The notes under the pieces: model-generated | Seen by the model: only the letters and a program-made list of their open reading frames with translations | Told to the model about the DNA's origin: nothing | Databases searched by the model: none | Made by a program: the position numbers and the translations under genes | Part shown: piece after piece, positions 16,323-23,704 of the stretch | Layout of the letters: the number at the start of each line of letters is the position of its first letter | Numbering within the stretch: position 1 is the stretch's first letter | NCBI GenBank assembly: GCA_934650975.1 | Contig: CAKUFW010000019.1 | Span: forward strand, 1 to 30,346 | From: an uncultured Collinsella sp. | GTDB taxonomy: Bacteria > Actinomycetota > Coriobacteriia > Coriobacteriales > Coriobacteriaceae | Length of the DNA: 30,346 nt | Direction: 5' to 3'

Positions 16323-17078
16323 ATGGCCCGTAAAAAGAAAACCAGCGATACCCTCGCCTTTAGCAACGCAGCCAAGACGCTGCTGGCTAACATTCGCTTT
16401 GCGAGCGTCGATACGCCGATCAAGTCCATTACCGTGACGTCCTCCATCCCCAACGAGGGCAAGTCCACCATCGCGGTCAACCTGGCTCAGGCCATTGCGA
16501 CCAGCGGCAAGAGCGTCCTGCTCGTCGAGTGCGACATGCGTCATCGTACGCTTGCCAACCTGCTGGGCCTCCGTCATTCCGGTGGCCTGTACGCCGTTCT
16601 TTCCGACCAGATGTCCATCGACGAGGCCGTCGTCGACACCGGTCAGCCCAACTTCTTCTTCCTCGATGCCGAGCCGCGCATTCCCAACCCGGCCGACATC
16701 ATCGCCTCGCGCCGCTTTGCCAAGCTGGTTGCCGCGCTGGAGGAGAAGTACCAGTACGTCATTTTCGATACGCCGCCCGTGGGCACGTTTGTCGATGCCG
16801 CCGAAGTTGCTGCGATTACCGATGGCACCATTTACGTTATCCGCGAGGACTTCGCTAAGCGCAACGAGATTCTTGCCGCCTTCGATCAGCTCAACAAGGC
16901 CGAGGTGAACGTGATCGGTACGGTCATGAACTGCTGCGAGACTTCGAGCCATGACTACTATTACTCCTACTATGGTGATGATAAGGGTCAGAATAACGCT
17001 GTTGCCGGGGTCAACCCTGCTATTGGCGGTGCCGCTGCAACGGGCACCCCTGCGAAGGCGAAGCGTTTTAAGAAATAG
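16323..17078 (+). CDS. CpsD/CapB-type bacterial tyrosine kinase
   Basis: 251 residues. Walker A SSIPNEGKST at 40-49, Walker A' VLLVECDMR at 65-73 and Walker B VIFDTPP are the BY-kinase set. A C-terminal tyrosine cluster (Y212, 213, 214, 216 and 217 in HDYYYSYYGDD) is the autophosphorylation site. After it an Ala/Gly-rich tail ends in Lys residues (KAKRFKK). The protein lacks membrane helices and depends on the Wzz-like protein encoded three bases upstream for membrane attachment and activation. It is reset by the phosphatase encoded downstream. Confidence 0.95.
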   Translation: MARKKKTSDTLAFSNAAKTLLANIRFASVDTPIKSITVTSSIPNEGKSTIAVNLAQAIATSGKSVLLVECDMRHRTLANLLGLRHSGGLYAVLSDQMSIDEAVVDTGQPNFFFLDAEPRIPNPADIIASRRFAKLVAALEEKYQYVIFDTPPVGTFVDAAEVAAITDGTIYVIREDFAKRNEILAAFDQLNKAEVNVIGTVMNCCETSSHDYYYSYYGDDKGQNNAVAGVNPAIGGAAATGTPAKAKRFKK

Positions 17079-17102
17079 CAACGACGCAGATAAGAGGGCG
17101 AT

Positions 17103-17750
17103 ATGCGAGACATCCACTGCCATATCCTGCCCGGTGTTGACGACGGCGCGGCGAACCTCGAGCAAAGCTTGGCGATGCTCGAGGCGGCCCGCGCCGTCGG
17201 CGTTACGCACATGGTGTGCACGCCGCATTGCCGGGACCCGTACTTTGACTTTGACAAAATGTGGGAGGCCTATCGGCTGCTTTGCGCGCATGCGGGCGAT
17301 ATGCATTTGCAGATGGGCTTTGAGGTCAATCATGCCAAGCTCATGGATCTGGGTATCGAATGGGCCGATCGCCTGCATTTTGATGGCTCAAACGAGTTTT
17401 TGCTTGAGCTCTCGACGCGTGCTGATTCGTACGACTTTGAGGAATACGAGAACACGATCTACGACTTGCAGTGTCGCGGTTACCAGGTGATTATTGCCCA
17501 TCCCGAGCGCTATCGTGCGATCCAAAAGGATGTGAGTGTGGCTGAACGCCTGGTCGATCTGGGTTGCAAGCTGCAGGCTTCGGCAGACTTTATCGCCGGC
17601 GGACGGTTCGGTCGCGAAAAGAAGCCGGCGCAGCGCCTGTTTAAGCAGGGTCTGTACAGCTATATCGCGAGCGATGCCCATAACGTGGGCCACTACGATT
17701 GCCTGGCAAAAGCGCGCGCGAAGTTTAGTGTGGGAGCCCATTTCCGCTAA
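17103..17750 (+). CDS. CpsB/YwqE-type PHP-domain tyrosine phosphatase
   Basis: 215 residues, somewhat shorter than the usual ~240-260. The N-terminal metal-binding motif DIHCHILPGVDDG, then CTPHCRDPYF, IAHPERY and SDAHN are the PHP metal ligands in order. It removes phosphate from the tyrosine cluster of the BY-kinase encoded upstream and so cycles the polysaccharide export complex. AGAGGGCG precedes the ATG. It is likely co-transcribed with the two preceding genes. Confidence 0.93.
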   Translation: MRDIHCHILPGVDDGAANLEQSLAMLEAARAVGVTHMVCTPHCRDPYFDFDKMWEAYRLLCAHAGDMHLQMGFEVNHAKLMDLGIEWADRLHFDGSNEFLLELSTRADSYDFEEYENTIYDLQCRGYQVIIAHPERYRAIQKDVSVAERLVDLGCKLQASADFIAGGRFGREKKPAQRLFKQGLYSYIASDAHNVGHYDCLAKARAKFSVGAHFR

Positions 17751-17789
17751 AATCTGTCCCCAACGTTCGAATTGAATGAAGGGGCTGCT

Positions 17790-18290
17790 ATGGATATCCA
17801 ACTTGAGACGGGTTGCTTTGAAGACGCGGCGCTGGTGCGCCGCGCCGTTTTTATGGACGAGCAGGGCTACGAAAATGAGTTTGACGCTATCGACGAGGCT
17901 CCGAGCTGCATCCATGTGACGCTCTACGTTGATGGCGAGCTTGCCGGTTGTTCGCGCGTGTTTCCCGAGGAGCTGGAGCGCGTGGCCGACGCGGAGGCTC
18001 CGGTGTCGCCGGCGTGCGATATGGATGAAGGCGTCGCGGCGGGGGAGACCTATATTATGGGCCGCGTCGCGGTGCTGCCCTCGATGCGTCGTCGTGGTTT
18101 GGCGAGCAAGATTATCGAGGCCAGTGATGCCGCCGCGCGCGATGCCGGCGCCAAGCTCATAAAGTTGCACGCACAGGAATACGTGCTACCGCTCTACGCC
18201 AAGGCGGGCTACACGCAGATCGCCCCGGTAGATTACGAGGACGAAGGCCAACCCCACGCCTGGATGGCCAAACTGCTGGGCGACAGATAG
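17790..18290 (+). CDS. GNAT-family N-acetyltransferase
   Basis: 166 residues from ATG 17790, preferred over an upstream in-frame TTG because AAGGGG lies five bases before it. The acetyl-CoA pocket motif is GRVAVLPSMRRRGLASKII (motif A, R-x-x-G-x-A form), followed by AAARDAGAKLIKLHAQ and LYAKAGYTQI. The substrate cannot be read from sequence; the early VRRAVFMDEQGYENEFDAID resembles the YjcF/ElaA-like group. It lies 39 bases after the phosphatase stop and may be read from the same transcript. Confidence 0.88.
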   Translation: MDIQLETGCFEDAALVRRAVFMDEQGYENEFDAIDEAPSCIHVTLYVDGELAGCSRVFPEELERVADAEAPVSPACDMDEGVAAGETYIMGRVAVLPSMRRRGLASKIIEASDAAARDAGAKLIKLHAQEYVLPLYAKAGYTQIAPVDYEDEGQPHAWMAKLLGDR

Positions 18291-18292
18291 GG

Positions 18293-18331
18293 ACGTTCCT
18301 TTTCTGCCGGCAGTTGGGGACACTCCTTGGC
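18293..18331. repeat. REP-like intergenic motif
   Basis: AGGGACGTTCCTT, the palindrome CTGCCGGCAG (18304-18313) and TTGGGGACACTCCTT lie in a row directly after the acetyltransferase gene. A related TTGGGGACGTTCTT occurs at 20706-20719 between inverted AGTCATT/AATGACT arms. This resembles repetitive extragenic palindromes, but two sites in one window are not proof. Confidence 0.4.
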
Positions 18332-18400
18332 ATCTGCCGCACCGGTCGAGCTCAACATACAGTTTTTCGATTCCGTATGTATATATGCGCGCTAATGGGT

Positions 18401-18406
18401 TATAAA
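18401..18406 (+). promoter_or_regulatory. Probable -10 box upstream of htpG
   Basis: TATAAA in an AT-rich patch preceded by GGGT; the -35 region (around TGTATA, 18378) is poor. No CIRCE or HAIR heat-shock operator was seen nearby. Confidence 0.4.
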
Positions 18407-18437
18407 ATCTAAGTCTGAACATAGCAGGTCTGCGATG

Positions 18438-18462
18438 CGGCTCGGGCAACCGGGCCGTTTTT
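18438..18462 (+). terminator. Terminator-like hairpin in the htpG leader
   Basis: CGGCTCGG (18438-18445) and CCGGGCCG (18450-18457) pair around GCAA and are followed by TTTTT. It lies 31 bases before the htpG start and about 30 bases downstream of the likely -10 box. It could be an attenuator of htpG or simply the end of an upstream transcript. Confidence 0.65.
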
Positions 18463-18492
18463 GCGGGCAGGGGTAGCGCGAAAGGACTGCAC

Positions 18493-20517
18493 ATGCGTCA
18501 ATTTAAGACCGAGAGCAAAAAACTGCTCGACCTCATGATCAACTCCATTTACACCAATAAGGAAATCTTCCTGCGCGAGCTTATCTCCAACGCGAGCGAC
18601 GCCGTCGACAAGCTCAACTTTAAGAGCCTTCAGGATCCGAGTGTCAAACTCGACCAGGGCGACTTGGCCATCCGTGTTTCCTTCGATAAGGATGCCCGCA
18701 CCATCACGATCTCGGATAACGGTATTGGCATGACCGCCGAGGAGCTCGAGCGCAATCTGGGCACCATCGCCCATTCCGGCTCCGAGGAGTTTAAGACCGA
18801 GAACGCCGAGCAACAGGGCTCCGATGTCGACATCATCGGTCAGTTTGGCGTGGGTTTCTACTCCGCCTTTATGGTCGCCAGCCACGTGAAGGTCGTCAGC
18901 CGCGCTTATGGCGAGGATACCGCCCACGTTTGGGAGTCCGACGGTCTTGAGGGCTACACCATCGAGGATGGCGAGCGTGCTGAGCACGGTACCGATGTCA
19001 TCCTCACGCTGCGCGAGAACGAGAAGCTCGACGCCGACGGCGAGGCCGAGACCTACGATCGCTTCCTGACCGAGTGGGGCCTCAAGAGCCTGATTCAGCA
19101 GTACAGCAACTATGTGCGCTACCCGATTCAAATGATGGTGAGCAAGAGCCGCCAGAAGCCCAAGCCCGAGGACGCACCGGATGATTACACGCCCGAATAC
19201 GAGGACTACCAGGAGCTCGAGACCGTCAACTCCATGACGCCGATCTGGAAAAAGCGCAGCTCCGACGTTGAGCAGAAGGATTACAACGAGTTCTACAAGT
19301 CCACGTTCCACGACTTTGACGATCCCGCGCGCACTATCAGCTTCCACGCCGAGGGCACGCTTGAGTACGATGCGCTGCTGTTTGTGCCGGGTCGCGCCCC
19401 GTTTGATCTGTACAGCAAGGACTACGAGAAGGGCCTGGCGCTCTACAGCTCTAACGTGCTGATTATGGAGAAGTGCGACGACCTGCTGCCCGACTACTAC
19501 AACTTTGTGCGCGGTGTCGTGGACTCTGCCGACGTGACGCTCAATATTTCGCGTGAGACGCTGCAGCAGAACCGTCAGCTCAAGGCCATTGCCAAGCGTG
19601 TCGAGAAGAAGATCACCGCCGACCTTGAGGACATGCGCGACAACGACCGCGAGGCATACGAGAAGTTCTTTGAGAACTTTGGTCGCGGTCTTAAGTACGG
19701 CATCTACTCGAGCTACGGCATGAAGGCCGACGAGCTCGCCGACCTGCTGCTGTTCTGGTCTGCCAAGGAGCAGAAGATGATCACCTTGGCCGAGTACGCC
19801 AAGGGAATGCCCGAGGACCAGAAGGCCATCTACTATGCTGCCGGCGACTCGCGTGAGCGCCTGGCCAAGATGCCCGTGGTGAAGGGCGTGCTCGACCGCG
19901 GTTACGACGTGCTGCTGCTGACGCAGGACGTGGATGAGTTCACCTTCCAGGCTATGCGTGAGTACGTGGCTGCCGATATGCCCAAGGTCTACGAGGATGA
20001 CGCTGCTCGCGAGGCTGCCGAGAAGGCAGTTGCCGATGGTGCCGAGCCTGAGGTCGAGGATCGTCATCTGGAGCTTAAGAACGTCGCGACCGGCGATCTT
20101 GACTTGGCGACCGATGACGAGAAGAAGGAGGCCGAGGACGCCACCAAGGAGAACGAGGACCTCTTTGGTGCCATGAAGGAGGCGCTCGGCGACAAGGTCG
20201 AGAAGGTTGCCGTCTCTGCGCGTCTGACTGATGCTCCCGCCTGCATCACCACCGAGGGTCCGCTTTCGCTCGAGATGGAGAAGGTGCTTCAGAAGGGTCC
20301 CGAGGGCGCGCCCGACGGTATGCCCAAGAGCCAGCGCGTGCTCGAGCTCAACGCTAAGCACCCGGTCTTCGCCAAGCTCGTCGCTGCTCAGAAGGCGGGC
20401 GACGCCGACAAGATTAAGCAGTACTCCGGCTTGCTCTACGACCAGGCCCTGCTCGTCGAGGGCATCCTCCCCGAGGACCCCGTAGCCTTCGCTGCGGCCG
20501 TCTGCGACCTTATGTAG
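18493..20517 (+). CDS. htpG: Hsp90-family molecular chaperone HtpG
   Basis: 674 residues from ATG with AAAGGA six bases upstream. The N-terminal GHKL ATPase motifs are complete: ELISNASDAVDKL, ISDNGIGM, LGTIAHSGSEEF and GQFGVGFYSAFMVA. The middle domain carries the conserved SRETLQQNRQLKAI. An Asp/Glu/Lys-rich insertion (about residues 495-565, around DDEKKEAEDATKENED) makes the protein longer than the ~625-residue enterobacterial form; such insertions are seen in other Gram-positive HtpG. The C-terminal domain (MPKSQRVLELNAKHPVF) supports dimer formation. A cytoplasmic, single-gene unit with a terminator-like hairpin in its leader and a large structured element immediately after its stop. 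Confidence 0.98.
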   Translation: MRQFKTESKKLLDLMINSIYTNKEIFLRELISNASDAVDKLNFKSLQDPSVKLDQGDLAIRVSFDKDARTITISDNGIGMTAEELERNLGTIAHSGSEEFKTENAEQQGSDVDIIGQFGVGFYSAFMVASHVKVVSRAYGEDTAHVWESDGLEGYTIEDGERAEHGTDVILTLRENEKLDADGEAETYDRFLTEWGLKSLIQQYSNYVRYPIQMMVSKSRQKPKPEDAPDDYTPEYEDYQELETVNSMTPIWKKRSSDVEQKDYNEFYKSTFHDFDDPARTISFHAEGTLEYDALLFVPGRAPFDLYSKDYEKGLALYSSNVLIMEKCDDLLPDYYNFVRGVVDSADVTLNISRETLQQNRQLKAIAKRVEKKITADLEDMRDNDREAYEKFFENFGRGLKYGIYSSYGMKADELADLLLFWSAKEQKMITLAEYAKGMPEDQKAIYYAAGDSRERLAKMPVVKGVLDRGYDVLLLTQDVDEFTFQAMREYVAADMPKVYEDDAAREAAEKAVADGAEPEVEDRHLELKNVATGDLDLATDDEKKEAEDATKENEDLFGAMKEALGDKVEKVAVSARLTDAPACITTEGPLSLEMEKVLQKGPEGAPDGMPKSQRVLELNAKHPVFAKLVAAQKAGDADKIKQYSGLLYDQALLVEGILPEDPVAFAAAVCDLM

Positions 20518-20523
20518 TTTGGG

Positions 20524-20690
20524 GATTACGCGGGCTTACCAGCCCGCGTAATCAGCCGACGCTGCAAGCCCGCCAGAGCGGCAATCTGCCTTTCAACTTC
20601 GGCGGCATGACCAGAAGGTCAATGCCGCCTCGTTTCAAGGCACCTTGCTCGCTCTGGCGGGCTTTCGCTGTCCGCGCCAAAACATCGGCG
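20524..20690 (+). repeat. Large structured intergenic element, copy E1 (after htpG)
   Basis: A 13-bp perfect hairpin GATTACGCGGGCT-TACC-AGCCCGCGTAATC (20524-20553) and the linker CGACGCTGCAA lead into a nested structure. The outer stem is 14 bp (20567-20580 with 20650-20663), then GCAA/TTGC, GCCTT/AAGGC (20588-20592 with 20637-20641) and GGCGGCAT/ATGCCGCC (20601-20608 with 20622-20629). The apex is GACC-AGAA-GGTC. The right end continues TTTCGCTG and CCAAAACATC. The same plan with different stem sequences is found at 25974-26137, and its core at 28738-28827. No open reading frame explains it. Candidate functions: structured 3' RNA or palindromic mobile repeat. Confidence 0.85.
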
Positions 20691-20786
20691 TTACCGTGGT
20701 AGTCATTGGGGACGTTCTTAAATGACTAGTCGGATAGCTAATTTGTGCGGGTTGTGGTTTTGTGAGCTGCGGGAATTTGAGATACT

Positions 20787-20798
20787 GTACATCTGTAC
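20787..20798. promoter_or_regulatory. Short palindrome upstream of YhgE pair, candidate operator
   Basis: GTACA-TC-TGTAC is an inverted repeat, embedded in CTGTACATCTGTACG, downstream of a -35-like TTGAGA (20777-20782). A second possible -10 box TATATT lies at 20817-20822. YhgE/Pip genes are often controlled by TetR-type repressors, but none is encoded here. Confidence 0.35.
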
Positions 20799-20914
20799 GT
20801 TAACTCATCTTCGTAGTATATTGCTACCCGCAAAACTCAGCACCATTGTGCTGCGAGACGCTAAAGTGCCTCCGTACAATGGTTGTTAATAGCATGATTC
20901 GGCTAAACGACAGG

Positions 20915-23704
20915 ATGGATGGTCCAAGCGTGAGTCTCGGCAGCAAACTATCCGATGCAAAGGTTTCCTTTGCGATCTTTAAACGCGACATCAAGCGATT
21001 GCTCGTGAACCCCGTCGCCCTGGTGGTTACCCTGGGCGTATGCGTCATTCCCTCGCTGTATGCCTGGTACAACATCGTTGCCAACTGGGATCCGTACGGA
21101 AACACCCAGGGCATTAAGATTGCTATCGCCAACAATGACCAGGGAACTCAAAACGACCTGGTGGGCGAGCTCAATGCAGGCGATAAGGTGGTCGATCAGC
21201 TCAAGGAGAACGACCAGCTCGGCTGGACCTTCGTTGACTCGGCGGCCGATGCCAAAGAGGGCGTCGAGAGCGGCGAGTACTATGCCGCCATCGTGATCCC
21301 CAAGAACTTCTCCGACAATCTCGTCTCGATGCTCGACGGCAATTACCATCAGCCCAAGCTTACCTATTACGTCAACGAGAAGAAGAGCGCCATTGCGCCC
21401 AAGGTCACCGACACCGGTGCGAACACCATCGAGGAGCAGATCAACGCGGAGTTTGTTTCTACGGTGGGCGAGACCGTGGCGGGTATCGCCAAGGATGCAG
21501 GCGTCGACCTTAAGAACAAGGCAACCCAGACTCAGGATTCGCTTGCAAGTTCGGTGTCCGAAGCATCCGACACTTTGGGCGAGGTGCGCGATTCGATTGG
21601 CGATATGAACACCGCCATCGACAAGACGAGCAGCTCGATTGCTTCGGCCGATGCCGCGCTGGCGGGCCTGCAGGGCCAGGCTCCCTCGCTGACGCAGGCA
21701 ATCTCCCAGGGCAACGACCTGCTGGGCGAAGCTCGCACCACGGCTGGCAAGTCCATCACCTCGCTCTCCAAGGCGCTCTCGGAGGGCAGCATCGCGCTGA
21801 GCAAGACATCGGCTTCTGCGAACGCCGCGATTGGCAAGCTCACCGGTACGGTTACGTCCACGACCACTCGTATCGACAATTCGCTCGAATCCCTTCAGGC
21901 GACGATTGACCACAACAGCGCTGTCATCGAGCGCCTGCAGATTCTCGCCAACGATACATCGACGGGCTCCGAGGACGTTGACGCCCTTATCGCGTCGACC
22001 ATCAATTCGCTTCGCGAGCAAAACCAGAAGCTGCAGAGCATCAAGGATGGCCTTTCCGCGCAGTCGAGCGCCATGGCAAACGACGCCACGGCAATCTCGA
22101 ACGCGAGCGACGCGCTCAACGCGGCGATTCAGACTGGCACGACTAACCTCGGCCAGGCTCAAACCGATCTGGGGCAGAACGCACTGCCGAAGGCTTCGAG
22201 CGCACTTGATTCCTTTGCCGCCGTCTCGGGCGATCTGACCGGTATCGTGTCGGGCCTGACCCCCACGATTGCGAGCGCACGCGGCACGCTGGCGCAGCTC
22301 GATGCCACGCTCAAGCAGGCCAAGACCACGCTGACCCAGACCGACGCCTCCCTTGCCAAGGTTCAGGACAAGCTCGCGACCGCCGCCAACGACATCGCGG
22401 CGCTGCAGACCTCTGAGTCTATGGGCGAGCTGGCCGACCTGATGGACGTCGACGTCGATGACGTGGCGGACTTCATGGCATCGCCGGTGGAGCTGACGTC
22501 TAAGTCGATCTATCCGGTCAAGAGCTTTGGCTCTGGCATTGCGCCCTTCTACACCAATTTGGCCCTGTGGGTGGGCGGCTACGTGCTCATCGCCATCTAC
22601 AAGCTCGAGGTCGATCGCGAGGGCATCGGCACCTTTACGGCGCGCCAGGGCTACTTTGGCCGCTGGCTGCTGCTGGTAATCCTCGGCGCGTTCCAGGCCA
22701 TCATCGTTACGGTAGGCGACCTAGTCATTGGCGTTCAGTGCGTCAATCCGCTGCTCTTTGTGCTGGGCGGCATCGCGATCTCGTTCACCTACGTCAACAT
22801 CATCTATGCGCTGTCCACTACCTTTAAGCATATCGGCAAGGCCATCGGCGTCATCCTCGTCATTGTGCAGATCCCCGGCTCGTCGGGCATGTATCCCATC
22901 GAGATGATGCCCGGCTTCTTCCAATGGCTGCATCCGCTGCTGCCCTTTACCTATGGCATTAACCTGCTGCGCGAGACCGTCGGCGGCATGTACTCGTTCA
23001 ACTACCTGTTCAACCTGTGCATCCTGGGCGTCTTCCTTATCATTGCGCTCTTTATCGGTCTGCAGCTGCGTCCGCTGCTGCTCAACCTCAACCTGCTCTT
23101 TGATAAGCAGCTTTCCACGACGGGTCTTATGATTTGCGAATCCAACGACCTGCCGCGCCAGCGCTATTCGCTGCGCACGGCTATGCGCGTCATGCTCGAT
23201 TCCGATTCGTACCGCCGTGAGCTGCTCGATCATGCGGTGGCGTTTGAGCATCGCTACCCGTACTACATCAAGGGCGGTTTCGCCGCCGTGGTAGGCGTGC
23301 AGGTCCTGCTCTTTGTGCTGTCGACGGTGCTCGATATCGACAATAACGGCAAGATCATCCTGCTGGTTATTTGGATTATCTCGGTTATTGCCATCTGTGG
23401 CTGGCTCATCAACATCGAGTACATCCGTGCAAGTCTCAATACCCAGATGCGTATCTCGGCGCTTTCGGACGAGGATCTGCGTCGCGAGATGCGCGAGCAC
23501 ACGTCTGCCATCCCTGCTGCCCGTCGCATGTTTGGCCTCAACGCCAGCGAGCGGGGGACCAAGGATAGCGACCAGCCTACGAGCCGCCTGCCGCATATCG
23601 GTGCGCATCGCAAGGCTCAAGATGTCGACGGCACCGACAACGTAAGCGGAAACGACGGGGACACCACCCCGCTTGGCAAGCACGCCAAAGGAGGTGAGGC
23701 ATAA
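20915..23704 (+). CDS. YhgE/Pip-family membrane protein (first of pair)
   Basis: 929 residues if started at ATG 20915. Starts at 20879, 20894 and GTG 20930 (GGATGG seven bases upstream) are also possible, and none has an ideal ribosome site. One membrane helix near the N terminus ends in the family signature VIPSLYAWYNIVANWDPYGNT. A long external region follows, with Ser/Thr/Ala-rich coiled-coil stretches (DNA about 21480-22430). It is followed by about six membrane helices of the ABC-2 type and, unusually, two further helices and a charged cytoplasmic tail of about 90 residues (DNA about 23420-23700). The family includes the phage-infection protein Pip and resembles EsaA of type VII secretion; its transport role is unproven. 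The stop codon abuts the ATG of the second family member, so the two are translationally linked and may form a heteromer. Confidence 0.92.
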   Translation: MDGPSVSLGSKLSDAKVSFAIFKRDIKRLLVNPVALVVTLGVCVIPSLYAWYNIVANWDPYGNTQGIKIAIANNDQGTQNDLVGELNAGDKVVDQLKENDQLGWTFVDSAADAKEGVESGEYYAAIVIPKNFSDNLVSMLDGNYHQPKLTYYVNEKKSAIAPKVTDTGANTIEEQINAEFVSTVGETVAGIAKDAGVDLKNKATQTQDSLASSVSEASDTLGEVRDSIGDMNTAIDKTSSSIASADAALAGLQGQAPSLTQAISQGNDLLGEARTTAGKSITSLSKALSEGSIALSKTSASANAAIGKLTGTVTSTTTRIDNSLESLQATIDHNSAVIERLQILANDTSTGSEDVDALIASTINSLREQNQKLQSIKDGLSAQSSAMANDATAISNASDALNAAIQTGTTNLGQAQTDLGQNALPKASSALDSFAAVSGDLTGIVSGLTPTIASARGTLAQLDATLKQAKTTLTQTDASLAKVQDKLATAANDIAALQTSESMGELADLMDVDVDDVADFMASPVELTSKSIYPVKSFGSGIAPFYTNLALWVGGYVLIAIYKLEVDREGIGTFTARQGYFGRWLLLVILGAFQAIIVTVGDLVIGVQCVNPLLFVLGGIAISFTYVNIIYALSTTFKHIGKAIGVILVIVQIPGSSGMYPIEMMPGFFQWLHPLLPFTYGINLLRETVGGMYSFNYLFNLCILGVFLIIALFIGLQLRPLLLNLNLLFDKQLSTTGLMICESNDLPRQRYSLRTAMRVMLDSDSYRRELLDHAVAFEHRYPYYIKGGFAAVVGVQVLLFVLSTVLDIDNNGKIILLVIWIISVIAICGWLINIEYIRASLNTQMRISALSDEDLRREMREHTSAIPAARRMFGLNASERGTKDSDQPTSRLPHIGAHRKAQDVDGTDNVSGNDGDTTPLGKHAKGGEA

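Noticed and set aside
15639..17378. Long open frame opposite the Wzz, kinase and phosphatase genes
   Set aside because: Shadow of three recognised genes; the translation has low-complexity composition and no family motif.
18331..18492. CIRCE or HAIR heat-shock operator before htpG
   Set aside because: Neither inverted repeat is present in the upstream sequence.
18409..20361. 650-codon open frame antisense to htpG
   Set aside because: It is the shadow of a high-GC gene with strong third-position bias; the plus strand encodes complete HtpG.
20524..20553. Ordinary rho-independent terminator after htpG
   Set aside because: The stem is perfect but no T-run follows, and it is part of a larger conserved element.
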